A stretch of DNA of 64,000 nt from Aurantiochytrium sp. KH105 (GCA_003116975.1 BGKB01000136.1:117551-181550); one strand, 5' to 3'; positions 1 through 9,893 are shown, numbered from the stretch's first letter. The notes: a model not told the origin generated them from the letters alone. Numbers and translations are program-made.

Positions 1-1034
1 GACGAACGAGAGAGTGCGCCAGATATAGATCGGGGGAACTTCTCCTGGGGACCGCTCCTGTCCGCGTGCGCGAGACGACCCAATTCGAGTTTGGCGCGCT
101 CGATTGAATTCTGCCTCGCAGCTGGCCGCGCGGTCCGTGCCTCGAACCCGAATTTCAAATTCAAATTTGGGGTTGCGCTCCCTCTGCAACCGGCCCCCCT
201 CTGAAGCCAGTGACGCGCTCTCTCCTCTCCGTTCGTCGAGCCGGCTTTCCCTCCGCCTCCACTACATCTTGATGGGTGCTGCATTTTCAGTGTTTTACTC
301 ACAATAATTTTCAAGAATTATTTTTTTTTCGTGTGCTGTAGAGGAAGCACCACTGGAAACATGACTGTGAGGAGCTTGGCCGCCGTTGTAAAGAAGAAGA
401 TGGGAATGAAAGGGTGTCACTGGGTCAGAGGAGCGAGCAAAGTTCGGGTGCGGGCAAGGGAAAAATTTGAAATTGCCCCACTCCCGGCCGCGTCGCGGCG
501 CGCGGGTCTCTCAACGGATGAAACATCGTGAAGTGGGTCACGTTTAACCAAGCGGCTACGTTCAAGGCATGGCAGCTGGAGCTGGCCATGGTGGCTGGTT
601 GTGGTCGCGTGCAGGCCGATAAAAAGGAGGAAGGGCAGAGTTTTGGACGTTGAGACGAACAAATGTGTGGAATGCGATGGTAAACGCATCTGGATGGCAC
701 CTTCTCATCTTTCTTGGGCGAAAGGGCGAAAGAAGGAGAGTTACTCTGAGGACGGCCTAGGTCAAGGCCAAGACCTACTTCGATTGATGGGAAGGTTGTT
801 GATGGATTTTTCTTATAAAGAAGAACCTTTCGGCTGCCAGTTGGCCAGCCAGTTGGCCAGCCCATAGGCCAGCCCGTAGGCCAGCCAGCGGGAACCGCAA
901 AACCGTCGCGCGTTTGCGGGGGAGGGAGGGGCGACTGGTTGAATGATTGGTGGCAGACGAGCGGGCACCGGAGCGTGTGGCATACAGACGGCGTTGTCGG
1001 ATATTCTGAGATTTCTTTTATTATTATTATTTGT
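1..1034. other. Gene-free flank with a 12-bp repeat
   Basis: No convincing gene is seen in the first kilobase. The open frames here are short, low in complexity and overlap on both strands. A degenerate run of about 12-bp units containing GGCCAGCC lies at about 837-886, just beyond the 3' end of the nuclease-kinase gene. The minus-strand frame through it repeats Gly-Trp-Pro-Thr, which I read as an artefact of the repeat and not as a protein. Confidence 0.5.
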
Positions 1035-3221
1035 TTACGATTGGTCGGAACCATTGTTAAAGTTGCGCAAGGACTTGAGAAATTGTGTTGGAGAGAAGCG
1101 CCTCATCATGGACTTCCTGATGACGATGCGGCCGAATACTCGAGTCCACTCGGCATCAAAAGACTCGTGATCTTGGCGGCAGTGACGCAAATCAAGACTC
1201 GCCATTCCAAGATCAACAAGTCTGACCGTTCCGTTTCCTTGGATAGTGACATTGCGCAGTCCCATGTCGCCATGAGTGATACCAGCTCCATGCAGCTTCT
1301 CCAGAAGTGCATGGACTCGCGAGTGCACGGTGTTGAGCCCGACTGACCTCGCCGTTTGCTGCCCGACTTTCGATCCGAGAGAGTGCCCAGTATTGGACAT
1401 CACAATCATGAAGTAAAAGCCCCCGTCAATGGGAAACTCTCCACTGTAATGGACTACAGGGAGCACGCTGCCTTGCAGTGCGCGAGCTGCACCATCGTAG
1501 AGACGGGCTTCCTCCACTAACATGCCCATAAACTCGGTGGCCTGTTCATTGTTGAGATTGTAGCCGGTGTCGTACGAAGTCTCGTCGTCTAGATAGAGTG
1601 ACGCCTTGGCGAAGCAGTCGTGGAAAGTTATACCTGCGATTTCGAGGGTGCTGTCCGAAAAGCCAACGCCGTATGCACCATGAAGTGGGACTACACTTCC
1701 TATGGATGTACAGACGGTCAACACAGCCAGCAAATCGTCCCTTTCGGAATTGTCACCGCCGCTGCCTGCCTGTCGGAATGTCGTTTGCGCCTGACTAGAG
1801 GATGCGATGCTGGATTCAAACCTGCTCGTGTCGGGTCTTATGTCCGGTAATTGATCGGTGTTTTTATCGATCCTGTTTTGAATCGCCTTGTTGTAGGAAT
1901 CCGAGTCAAGTCCGGACGGAATCAAGGTCTCGTCCTTCATCACAAGATGAACGAATACGGTCATCGCCTGCAGGAGCGAAACCGGCTGTTCTGCAAAGAT
2001 ATTGCCCATGGTAATATTGCCAGGTCCCGCGTCCGATGCGTTCGCGTCTTGCGCCATGGTAGATGTCCATGGCTCAAATCTCTCGGAATGGTGCAGCGTC
2101 GTCTGGCCGTTTTCGTCGATATCGAGCTTCAAAAAGTAGGTGGACTCCCAATTCGATAAGATGCCATAGCGACATCCAGTCAGCATCATGTAGCTACACA
2201 CTTGGGTCACTGGATTTCTCACGGATGCATACGTTTTTCTTCGAGAGCTACCGCTTCCCTCGTAAAATGGTTCCAGCTCACTCCTTTTGTATTCTTCGAA
2301 CGTGGTTTTGCTTAAGGTCTTGTCCGTTTTGTATTCGATCATGCAAACCGGGAACGACTCCAAGTAAATTATGCCGTCCGGTTGGCGTGGTGTTTTTGAG
2401 ACGAAGTCGAAGACCTTATAGTTACCACCGCTCTGATAACTGAGTTGGACGCTGTTCGGTTCGTTGGTTGTCCTCAAGATATGCTCCGCAGCTTCGTACA
2501 GTTTCTTCATGATGTCCACGACGCACTGCTCGGAAGTACCTGGCTTGTAATCGCGGAGGTACACAATTGACTCGGGGAAAGAACTACGTTTTTCTTGAAA
2601 GGCGACAAGCCTGCCGACAAATTCTTGCAGATCGCTGTGAGAATATGCACATTCATCGAAACTGGCAAACCCCCATGGAACAGCGATGTCGGGGCTGTAG
2701 AAATGTGGAATGCTCGTAGTACCCGTACTGCTCGCATTTATAAAAAACGGAGGGTCGTGTGCCATAAGGTTGCTCCATACAGATACCACCGCCTCCTGTC
2801 TCGCTCGAAGTTCCGCGATTTCTTGAGCAAGCGCCTGTCTTCCAGCAAGGGCATCATCCAATTCCCTCTTGAAGTCCATCTCGCGCGTCTCGGATTTGCG
2901 CTTCAAGCCGCGCACTTCTTCGCGGAGTCTAGCTTCAGAAGCTTCCCGTTCTTCGCGCTCCTTTATTTTTTCCGCCGCAGTTTCCAACATATCGGCTAAA
3001 TTATCTGGGATCCATGATGCGTCCCCATCACTCCTCCTAACAAGCGACTCCAGTTCCTCGTACGCTTCTGTGATGAGATGATGTTCCGAGGGATTCTTTC
3101 TCCATTTCTTGATTTGTGCAAAAGTGACATTTTGCACGAAGGCATCTTGCTCATCCTCCAAATCGAGCATGGTTTCACGTCGTGGTAGTGCGGCTGCAGC
3201 CGCGCGCCCGTCCCCGCACAA
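1035..3221 (-). CDS. Crinkler-type PD-(D/E)XK nuclease fused to a kinase-like domain
   Basis: This 728-residue protein has three parts. Residues 1-150 are helical and coiled-coil-like, with dense Glu/Arg/Lys at 85-145. Residues about 215-370 resemble a restriction-endonuclease fold: PD at 281-282, then E296-Y-K298 after a hydrophobic strand, then a Gln/Tyr helix at 340-344, which fits the PD-(D/E)XK pattern. Residues about 535-690 resemble a small eukaryotic-like kinase: a candidate Lys at 539, an EEA..Y helix near 570, the catalytic loop HGDMGLRN (H650, D652, N657) and VDLG (D670) in place of DFG. REase plus kinase is the toxin-module pairing described for Crinkler/RHS-type eukaryotic effectors and related fungal kinases. 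No secretion signal is visible, so a host-directed or genome-conflict role is inference. M18 (MLDLEDEQ) is an alternative start. Base composition looks less GC-rich than the neighbours. Confidence 0.72.
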   Translation of the reverse strand: MCGDGRAAAAALPRRETMLDLEDEQDAFVQNVTFAQIKKWRKNPSEHHLITEAYEELESLVRRSDGDASWIPDNLADMLETAAEKIKEREEREASEARLREEVRGLKRKSETREMDFKRELDDALAGRQALAQEIAELRARQEAVVSVWSNLMAHDPPFFINASSTGTTSIPHFYSPDIAVPWGFASFDECAYSHSDLQEFVGRLVAFQEKRSSFPESIVYLRDYKPGTSEQCVVDIMKKLYEAAEHILRTTNEPNSVQLSYQSGGNYKVFDFVSKTPRQPDGIIYLESFPVCMIEYKTDKTLSKTTFEEYKRSELEPFYEGSGSSRRKTYASVRNPVTQVCSYMMLTGCRYGILSNWESTYFLKLDIDENGQTTLHHSERFEPWTSTMAQDANASDAGPGNITMGNIFAEQPVSLLQAMTVFVHLVMKDETLIPSGLDSDSYNKAIQNRIDKNTDQLPDIRPDTSRFESSIASSSQAQTTFRQAGSGGDNSERDDLLAVLTVCTSIGSVVPLHGAYGVGFSDSTLEIAGITFHDCFAKASLYLDDETSYDTGYNLNNEQATEFMGMLVEEARLYDGAARALQGSVLPVVHYSGEFPIDGGFYFMIVMSNTGHSLGSKVGQQTARSVGLNTVHSRVHALLEKLHGAGITHGDMGLRNVTIQGNGTVRLVDLGMASLDLRHCRQDHESFDAEWTRVFGRIVIRKSMMRRFSPTQFLKSLRNFNNGSDQS

Positions 3222-3860
3222 CGCTTGGTTCGCTGTAGCACCACTCCTCCCGCCCGGTGCGTTGTCACTTGCGCACCAACACGCTTTCCCTCGCTCGATC
3301 GGGTTCTGCTGACCTGCCCTGTTTTACTCGATGCTGGGCTTGAAAGCAGCCTCTACGGGGTTAGGTTTGGTTCTTCCCACAAGGTTAGGTTTAGGACACA
3401 CCGTGTGCGCGCTACTCATTCCGGCCGGCATCACGGTGACACGATTTTTTCTGCGGCTTCACGAGATCATAGTCCGCAGTCTAATGTGTTTGTAATAACG
3501 GACTTTGGCATTCGCTGCTTATCCCGGCACCATACGCACAGAATGCATGCAAAGTCGCTTATCCCGGCACCATTACCCTACTAATCCTAGGTTAAGTTGT
3601 CCCGACACCATTATCCTACACTTTTTTACACCTTGTCAAGCGCCAGAGCTACGCACCTAGAGCTACGCATGCGGAGCTACGCATTTTGAACAACGCGCGG
3701 GCGCTGTGTAGTCATTGTGAGCACACACGTCTGGGGCAAATCTCCGTAATATTTTGCTCCTGCTCTTATAAAAAGACGGTCTTAAAAAAAAAATTAAAAT
3801 TAAAGTCTGGTGTGGTGAGGACCTGCTTTGGCCTACTCGTTGCGAATCATATGAAAAAAA
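3222..3860. other. Intergenic region with short direct repeats
   Basis: No gene is seen. Two copies of GGTTAGGTTT occur at about 3359-3368 and 3383-3392, upstream of the minus-strand nuclease-kinase gene. A 17-base word, GCTTATCCCGGCACCAT, occurs exactly at 3517 and 3557, with a weaker copy near 3596, giving a period of 40 bases. The 3' part is A/T-rich. Confidence 0.5.
3517..3612. repeat. 40-bp-period direct repeat (three copies)
   Basis: The word GCTTATCCCGGCACCAT is present at 3517-3533 and 3557-3573, and a diverged copy (GTTGTCCCGACACCAT) starts at about 3596. The period is constant at about 40 bases. It lies about 300 bases upstream of the nuclease-kinase start codon. Function is unknown; it could be a promoter array or a decayed minisatellite. 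Confidence 0.7.
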
Positions 3861-4826
3861 TTATGGGCCGATCTTAACAATAAGGGAGTTCATTGTCCAA
3901 ACGCAGCCTCGCCAAGGAGAGCTATCGCGATGGTCAGTGGGCATTCTTGGGGAGTAAAAGGGCGTGTCCTTGGCAACGTAGCGGTGAAAAAGTGAACCTC
4001 CAATGCAGCCGAGAATCCATACCACTACGACCGCGAGGACGAGACGACGCATGGCTTCGAAGAATTGCTGATCTCCGAACTCGTTCGCCGCGGTCTCACA
4101 CACGTCGTAGGCAAAGGTGAGAACTATGCTAAAGACGAGAAAGAAGAGAACGAAAATGTTACAGATGCGGACCAGAAAGGGCGCATTTTTGCTCACGAAG
4201 CCCATGCAGGTCTCTGCACGCGTGAGCCTGCCAAAATCATCATCCCACTTGTCTGCGAAACAATAAAATCCAATGGCAATAAAGATGCTGGAAACGCCCA
4301 TGAACAAGTAGAATACCGCAAAGGCGTAGAGGACAGACACGTAGGTCCCGCGAAGTCTGACGGTGGGACTTGTCAGAATGGCGCACTCGCCAGATGGGGA
4401 TGACGCTGGCCTAAATCCACGCACGCCTTCTTGTGAGCATTCGCCAAAGCTATCGCACGGTGTGTAGACGGTCGATGACCCTGGGTCGTCACTGTTGCAA
4501 ATGTAGCACTCTTTTCGCGTGTCTTCAATTTGCTGCGAAATGTTTTGAAAGCGTGACACTTCGTCGAATGTCTCGAAGGCTTCCTGGGAGGGAAAGCCCC
4601 ACGCTGCAAACTCTTGAAGGCCACCCGCCACAGCACTGTTGGCGATCGTGTAGCAGGCGCACGCGCTGTAATTTTTGCCAGGTGCTGAGGCGATGAGAAG
4701 CGGACACTGCACGTTGCATGTGTCGGCGTTACTGCTCACGCGCACAAAGGAAGCGATTGAAATTGCCAAGTATACGATGGCCGTGAGGATATAATAGTAC
4801 ATGAAGTTGCGAGAACCGGAGCCCAT
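3861..4826 (-). CDS. Four-pass membrane protein with Cys-rich loop, unknown function
   Basis: I start this at the second Met (MGSGSRNFMYYY, 321 residues) because the 54 residues between it and the upstream in-frame Met at 4988 are Arg-rich and look like translated leader. A hydrophobic segment follows at once (about 8-28). A loop of about 130 residues then carries Cys-Xaa3-Cys, Cys-Xaa-Cys and Cys-Xaa2-Cys groups plus NYS and NIS N-glycosylation sequons, which suggests an extracytoplasmic location. Three further membrane segments follow at about 155-185, 205-230 and 250-275. The tail is short and polar. The 1+3 layout with one large Cys-rich loop between TM1 and TM2 is clear. I do not recognise the family; no catalytic motif is visible. 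A receptor, channel accessory or tetraspanin-like scaffold would fit but is not shown. Confidence 0.7.
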   Translation of the reverse strand: MGSGSRNFMYYYILTAIVYLAISIASFVRVSSNADTCNVQCPLLIASAPGKNYSACACYTIANSAVAGGLQEFAAWGFPSQEAFETFDEVSRFQNISQQIEDTRKECYICNSDDPGSSTVYTPCDSFGECSQEGVRGFRPASSPSGECAILTSPTVRLRGTYVSVLYAFAVFYLFMGVSSIFIAIGFYCFADKWDDDFGRLTRAETCMGFVSKNAPFLVRICNIFVLFFLVFSIVLTFAYDVCETAANEFGDQQFFEAMRRLVLAVVVVWILGCIGGSLFHRYVAKDTPFYSPRMPTDHRDSSPWRGCVWTMNSLIVKIGP

Positions 4827-5412
4827 CTTGCTCTTGTTCGTGTGGCGCGAACGCGGGGTATCCAGCGCGCCGCTCAAGGTCGCCGCCTTAAACCAAGTGC
4901 GCCGCACAAGGCGAGAGGAATCTCTCTTTCTCGCAGGCCAGAGGATCAGACCAGGCCCTCTGCAGCGGTAGCAATCGTCCGGTCGCACAGGGGAAATGGG
5001 CCGCGTCTACCTAGCCTGCCCACTCCAGCGAAAGCTCGCCTCGCTCAAGTCGTGCGACCTCGACGCAGTCGATGACGGTGAGAATGAGGATGCAGTAACT
5101 AAGACAAGGCCGACGGCACGGCAAGTGCGCCACGAGGAGGAGGGAGGAAGAACGGCAAGGCGCGTTCGTCTGCGCGCCCCGCTCGCTTCCTGCCCGCGTG
5201 CGTGCGCACGTGCGTCTTCGGCACGTTACCGCGCACGCGAGGCGCCTCGTTCGTTGTATGCACTCTCAGACTTCGATTATGAAGAGATCCCCAAACTAGT
5301 GTAATCTTAAAGAAGCATAGAATTTTTAGAAGATGGCCTGGATCAAGGCTGCCGAGGTTCAAAGACGGCATGCATGACGTTGCCGCTGTCTTGCGTGCCT
5401 TGGCGAGCGTGA
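4827..5412. other. Intergenic region
   Basis: This is 586 bases upstream of the membrane-protein gene and downstream of CWF19L1. Small frames on both strands are Arg-rich and compositionally biased, with no recognisable domain. I see no RNA gene or repeat. Confidence 0.4.
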
Positions 5413-7431
5413 CTATTCCTGTTTTCCCTCGTCGTGCTCTTGGAAGGGATCAAACGCCTTGAAGCCGTCCGTAAAGGCGGTGGCCATTCGCGTCTCGAGA
5501 TCCTGGGGCACGAGACAATCTTGCCATGAAACACGATGCATACAGCCCATGATGGAGCAAGCGAGGTGTCGACCAAATTGAAGGGGCAAATTCTTGCGTG
5601 CAGGCGAGACATTACGCTTGCTCGCGCCATCCCCGCCATCGTTGTCATCATCGTCGTCAACGTGGTCTGGGTCTTCTGGGACCACATAAATGCGCGGACT
5701 GACAATCCCCGGGACCTCGATGTACATGTACTCCTCGTCCGATTCGGCCATGCGCGCCTTGAGTTTGAGTAGACCGTCCGCACGGAGCGTTGGCGCAAGG
5801 TCTGGAAAGTCTTTGGGCCCCAAGTCAGGCAACTCTTCGTCGAATGAAATCTTGCAGCGGTCCCCCTCGCGCTTGAGAGCGTCGAGTAGGGTCGGTGTGC
5901 ATGCAAGCGGCAAGGGTATAGCCTCTAGGAAGGCATGACGCTGCATGGCCTTGGTGAGAATGACATTGCGCTCAAAAAACAATGGAACGCAATCAAAGGA
6001 GGCATAAAAGGAGGCCACAGCGTGCTTGAACTTGAGTGCTTCCTCCAAAGTGGTGCTCTCGACGGCTGCGAAGCTCTCCTCGTGGCCAATGGGTACGATT
6101 TGAACGTGCTGGGCTGAAAGACCTCCCTTGGGAAGCGACAAGTAGACCTCATCAGCCACGCTAACAATAAGGTGGCTTTCACACGACGGACTTGCGAGAC
6201 AGTACCAGCAGTCGGCGCGCGGAGCTACATTGTGACGGCGGCGGCGCTGACGTTTCTTGCGATTGGATTTCGGGTCACCGCGTTTTCGTTTGCTGCCAAA
6301 AAAGTATTGCGAGCTCTGAGCAGCGTCTTGGGCGTGGAGCCGATCTATCTGCGCTTGAGTCAGCCGGCCCTGAGGACCTTCGCGCGCGTCGATGGGCTCT
6401 GCGTTCGTGGCGCCCGAGGATTGCTGTTGTCGCACCGAGGCCGACTTTGCCACCGCATCTTTGGCAAAGGGGCACGGCGCAAGGTCTGGAGAGGCTTCTG
6501 GCTCTGTTCGTTGCTTTTGTTTCCACTGTGGTTCCAAGGAGAGTGCATGAAGCCATTTTCGCGTCTTGTCCTTGTTTGCTGGGTCGACGCGTCCTAGGGC
6601 AATGAAGCGCGTGTACACTGCATCGCTTTCAGACATAACAGTCTCGACAGCGGCAAGGCCGTTTCGGAAGGGCGCACGAGCAAAGAAGATGCCTTCTGCG
6701 CCCGCAAAGTGGTAGCGCGGAGCAATGGCGATTGACAACGTGCGCACATGCTCGGAGCCCGGATGCGAAAGAGCGAGCGAGGGCTGCTGCGTCTCTCCGA
6801 GATTAAGAAGAAGGTCTTTGGGCCAATCGAGGCTCAACAAAATATCGGGTTGCGCCCATGCTTGCGGTGAAGCGCCTGCTTCCTTTGCGTTCGTATCGGG
6901 CTGATCCGCTTTGCACAGTGATGCTAGCGCCTCGACATCGTCCGGCGTGTATTGCCAGGGTGGTACTGACCCCGACGATGCGTGAGCCGATCCACTCACG
7001 AAAGCGATTTTCAAGTCATCCAGCGCCGAGATGGTCTTGATACCGCAGCGGCCGAGAAAGTGCAGGTTCGTGGCCAGGGTTACGCCATCAGGGTTGAGGT
7101 TTGCGTGTCCGTGGCGGCCTGCCACAAAGTAGGCCGGGACGGGAAAATGCTTGGTGCCCTCGATGAAGCTTTCAATGTCTACTGTGCTCTCGGCGTTGGC
7201 GTTATCGGCCGCTGTGGCGGCGGCAGCGGCGGTGGTGCTGCCGGGAGCATCGTCTTGGAGCGCAGGCTCCGTTGGTCCTTGTGCTCCGGCTTGGGCGGGG
7301 TCGGCAAAGAACTCGCCCGCGCAAAAGACCGCGTCAAAGGGGCCATGCTTGGAGGCGTTGAGGGCCTCAACCTTTTCAGCAAGCGCGCCGAGGCGCCCGC
7401 GCACGTCGCCCGCGAAGAGGACCTTGACCAT
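5413..7431 (-). CDS. CWF19L1: CWF19-like protein 1 (CwfJ family)
   Basis: This 672-residue protein starts at MVKVLFAGDVRG; the upstream in-frame Met at 7464 adds only 11 residues. The N-terminus (about 1-280) has the metallophosphatase-like fold typical of the family, with VLFAGDVRGR, FDAVFCAGEFF and PAYFVAGRHG. A basic stretch near 381-400 (KRKRGDPKSNRKKRQRRRRH) looks like a nuclear signal. The CwfJ C-terminal 1 domain follows at about 408-520, beginning CWYCLASPSCESHLIV and carrying the HIT-like HVQIVPIGH. CwfJ C-terminal 2 runs at about 555-665, with QFGRHLA and FDPFQEHDE. An acidic Asp-rich insert splits this last part near 590-605. CWF19L1/Drn1 proteins act with late spliceosomes and the lariat-debranching enzyme; a nuclear RNA-processing role is therefore expected. 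Human CWF19L1 is somewhat shorter (about 540 residues), and the extra length is in low-complexity linkers. Confidence 0.9.
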   Translation of the reverse strand: MVKVLFAGDVRGRLGALAEKVEALNASKHGPFDAVFCAGEFFADPAQAGAQGPTEPALQDDAPGSTTAAAAATAADNANAESTVDIESFIEGTKHFPVPAYFVAGRHGHANLNPDGVTLATNLHFLGRCGIKTISALDDLKIAFVSGSAHASSGSVPPWQYTPDDVEALASLCKADQPDTNAKEAGASPQAWAQPDILLSLDWPKDLLLNLGETQQPSLALSHPGSEHVRTLSIAIAPRYHFAGAEGIFFARAPFRNGLAAVETVMSESDAVYTRFIALGRVDPANKDKTRKWLHALSLEPQWKQKQRTEPEASPDLAPCPFAKDAVAKSASVRQQQSSGATNAEPIDAREGPQGRLTQAQIDRLHAQDAAQSSQYFFGSKRKRGDPKSNRKKRQRRRRHNVAPRADCWYCLASPSCESHLIVSVADEVYLSLPKGGLSAQHVQIVPIGHEESFAAVESTTLEEALKFKHAVASFYASFDCVPLFFERNVILTKAMQRHAFLEAIPLPLACTPTLLDALKREGDRCKISFDEELPDLGPKDFPDLAPTLRADGLLKLKARMAESDEEYMYIEVPGIVSPRIYVVPEDPDHVDDDDDNDGGDGASKRNVSPARKNLPLQFGRHLACSIMGCMHRVSWQDCLVPQDLETRMATAFTDGFKAFDPFQEHDEGKQE

Positions 7432-8183
7432 CTTCTGGGTCGCCTTGCGCTTCTGTCGAATCAACTTGACTTGTCACCATCTGCCACTAAAAATTAAGCT
7501 TGACTGTGTAGATGTTGCCCCCCCTTCCCCCTACCTCGTTTCTCTATGAAGAACGTGTTTGCACATTGCAAGGCTAGGCAAGGCTAGGCCGAAAACTTAT
7601 TGTTTACTTGGTGGGCTTGAGACCTTTTATGGTCTTTTCTCGCGACCTGGAGAAAATCACTTTTCGTTCAGTCGTCGACGAGAGAAAAATATGGCGAAAG
7701 CCTCGAACGAAGGCAAGGGATTTTCGGTCACATGGTCCGCAAACTCAATGCTCTGACATGCGAGATAGGCCTATGTGCTCGTTCAATCATTCGTTCATTC
7801 AATCCATCGCGAACAAACATTTTCTTATAGGCCTACTCCTCTGAATAAAAGGCCAATCTATGAAAAGGCGCAGAAGGTTGCCTTTTGTCCCAGCATTTTC
7901 ACGACAAAGACAAAACAACCAACCAAGCAATCGGTTCTGATTGCCCCAATCACCTGACTTTTGAGAGCTCATCATAATATCAGGACACGAATGAACAGCT
8001 GCGTCCAAAGAGAGAGAAAAAAATGAATATTTGGGGGGAAAAGGAATGAGGAATAGCGATGAAGGGTTGAGGGTTATCAGACGCTCCGAATCACGGTACG
8101 AATCGACCCAGAATGTCACTAGCAGCCTTGCGCGATAGACCCACGGTAGCTCGCACAAAGCCCGAGTGACTCAGGGGCGAGAC
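7432..8183. other. Intergenic region between CWF19L1 and ribosomal protein SA
   Basis: No gene is seen. The stretch is A/T-richer than the coding DNA. It contains AAGGCTAGGC twice near 7567-7585 and two copies of the palindrome TAGGCCTA: a perfect ATAGGCCTAT at 7765-7774 and TAGGCCTA at 7828-7835. The 3' untranslated region of the minus-strand ribosomal protein SA gene must lie at the right end. Confidence 0.5.
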
Positions 8184-9128
8184 TTACTGCTGGAAGCCAG
8201 AGTAGCCCTGCTGCTGCTGGGGAGCCTGGCTAGGGTCCCACTGCTGCTGCTGCTGAGGGGCGACAGGGGGCTGAGCCTGCATGCCCTCGAAGCCAGAGGC
8301 AACACCCGACTGGGCATCAAAGCCCGCCTGCGGTGGGAGAACACCCTGCTGCTGCTGGCCGTCAAAGGGCTGCTGCTGGAGGCCGTCGAAGCCGGCGTCA
8401 ACGCCGCCCATGTCGGCGGTGGCGTCAAACTCGCCCATACCCTGGGCGGGGGCGGCAGCGGCAGCCTGGGCGGCGGCCTGGGCGGCAGCCTGCTCCTCGG
8501 CCTGCTTCTCGAGCTCCTCGGCGTCGCGGTAGAAGAAGAGATCGACGCTGACGCTCCAGGGCTCGTTCATGGAGATCGTGCCGCGGAGACGGAGGACCTC
8601 GCGCGAGAGCATCCAGTACATGAGGCCAATGGAGTGCTTGCCGCGGTTGTTGCAGGGGATGGCGACATCGACGAAGCGGAGGGGGGAGTCACTGTTGCAA
8701 AAGCCAATGACGGGGATGTTCACGTAGCGGGCCTCGTTCACGGACTGCTGGTCAAGACGGGGGTCAGTGACGATGAGCAGGCGGGGCTCCTTGAAGTTCT
8801 TGGTGATCTGGTTGGTGAAGGTACCGGGGGTGAAGCGCGAGCTCAGCGACTGGCAGCCAGTGTAGTGAGCGAACTTGAGCACAGCGCGCTGGCCGTAGGG
8901 GCGGGCAGTGACGGCGACAACATCGCTGGGGTTCTCGATAGTGACGATGATGCGAGCGGCGAGCTGGATCTTCTCGAGGGTCTTGCCGATGTTCAGGATG
9001 TGCACGCCATCGCTGTTGCGGCGCCAGATGTACGGGCTCATCTGGTGGTCGCTGTTGGTCGTGCCGATGTGGACCTTGGCGGCCAGCATGCGCTGGATGT
9101 CCTCCTCGCGGGCGGAAAGGGAAGCCAT
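8184..9128 (-). CDS. RPSA: 40S ribosomal protein SA (uS2)
   Basis: This 314-residue protein starts at [17 protein letters not shown] (ATG at 9126-9128). An in-frame Met 39 codons upstream would add a Gln/Ala-rich leader not expected in the family. Family sequence runs from the start: [76 protein letters not shown] and [20 protein letters not shown], then the [19 protein letters not shown] region. It is a structural part of the small ribosomal subunit, near the mRNA exit side of the head-body junction. The C-terminal 100 residues are Ala/Gln/Gly-rich with QQQ blocks, in place of the acidic, tryptophan-containing tail of animal SA proteins. No intron interrupts it. It is probably highly expressed: its codons strongly prefer G or C at the third position. 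Confidence 0.97.
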   Translation of the reverse strand: MASLSAREEDIQRMLAAKVHIGTTNSDHQMSPYIWRRNSDGVHILNIGKTLEKIQLAARIIVTIENPSDVVAVTARPYGQRAVLKFAHYTGCQSLSSRFTPGTFTNQITKNFKEPRLLIVTDPRLDQQSVNEARYVNIPVIGFCNSDSPLRFVDVAIPCNNRGKHSIGLMYWMLSREVLRLRGTISMNEPWSVSVDLFFYRDAEELEKQAEEQAAAQAAAQAAAAAPAQGMGEFDATADMGGVDAGFDGLQQQPFDGQQQQGVLPPQAGFDAQSGVASGFEGMQAQPPVAPQQQQQWDPSQAPQQQQGYSGFQQ

Positions 9129-9709
9129 CTTCTCTGCTCTTTGAGTCTTCTCGCGCACGAGTCTCTGCTCTCCTGCTGCTGCTGCTGCCGGACCTCCGCG
9201 ACTGCTTTGCCTGAGCACGCGAAAATCAATCGCAATATGCTCCACCGAGTCGCGGCAGGCGCCAGACCTTGCTCGCCCCGCCCTGGCTGGCCACGAGACC
9301 TTCGGCGCCGCCCCGCGCCGAAGTCTGCCGAACCCCGCCTTTCCCGGAGCCGGCTAGGGCGCGGTTAGGTTTGCGCCTCGCGCCTGTCCCGGATGGCTTT
9401 TCGCGGGGTCTTTGCCGCTTATCGGGTGGACAAAGGGTATAATTGCTCTGCTGTTTGGGCTGTGTGGGCGCTGCGGGCAGCGCAAGTGGAACAAACGGAG
9501 TAGGCGTCATTTCGTCAAGTGAGATATTTGCGGCGGCAAGTACAGAATGGGAGGACAAAGGGAGGGAAGTGGGGGAGGGGGGGGGGGGCGAACGCAGGTG
9601 CAAGAGCGGTAAAGAGGTAGGAACAAGTGAATTATAGGGCGGAGGAAAGGGCCGCAAACTGTGCCGCAAGTGCCGCAATGTGTATAAGCGAGCCCAGAGA
9701 AAAGCCAAA

Positions 9710-9760
9710 AAGAAGAAGAAGAAGAAGAAGAAGAAGAAGAAGAAAAAGAAGAAAACTTGG
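9710..9760. repeat. (GAA)n microsatellite
   Basis: A near-perfect run of GAA/AAG triplets spans about 50 bases. It reads TTC in the sense of the minus-strand ribosomal protein SA gene, about 600 bases upstream of its start codon. Two TTC tracts of similar length lie upstream of the lipid-kinase gene at 39.4-39.7 kb. Confidence 0.9.
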
Positions 9761-9870
9761 AGAGCGACGAAACGCAACGCCGCAGCAAACCTACGACGAG
9801 CCGCGCGAAGGAGACGCGCGCGCAAGGCGAGACTTTGGGCCTGCAGCGTGGAAACGACGCGGGCTGTTGA

Positions 9871-9893
9871 TCGGTCGGTCGGTCGGTCGGTCG
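9871..9893. repeat. (GGTC)n microsatellite
   Basis: Five to six GGTC units in tandem lie in the divergent promoter region of RPSA and the TRPC4AP-like gene. Confidence 0.85.

Noticed and set aside
130..165. Possible tRNA T-arm (GGTTCGAGG on the minus strand)
   Set aside because: The flanking bases do not form a five-pair stem and no matching acceptor or anticodon arm could be found.
425..1054. 209-residue minus-strand open frame
   Set aside because: Its length comes from a 12-bp repeat (Gly-Trp-Pro-Thr units) and low-complexity sequence; no domain is present.
3355..3395. Telomere-like repeat
   Set aside because: Two GGTTAGGTTT words are not in tandem and do not form TTAGGG or TTTAGGG arrays.
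8166..9368. 400-residue plus-strand open frame
   Set aside because: It is the reverse complement of the ribosomal protein SA gene; the minus frame is unmistakably uS2.
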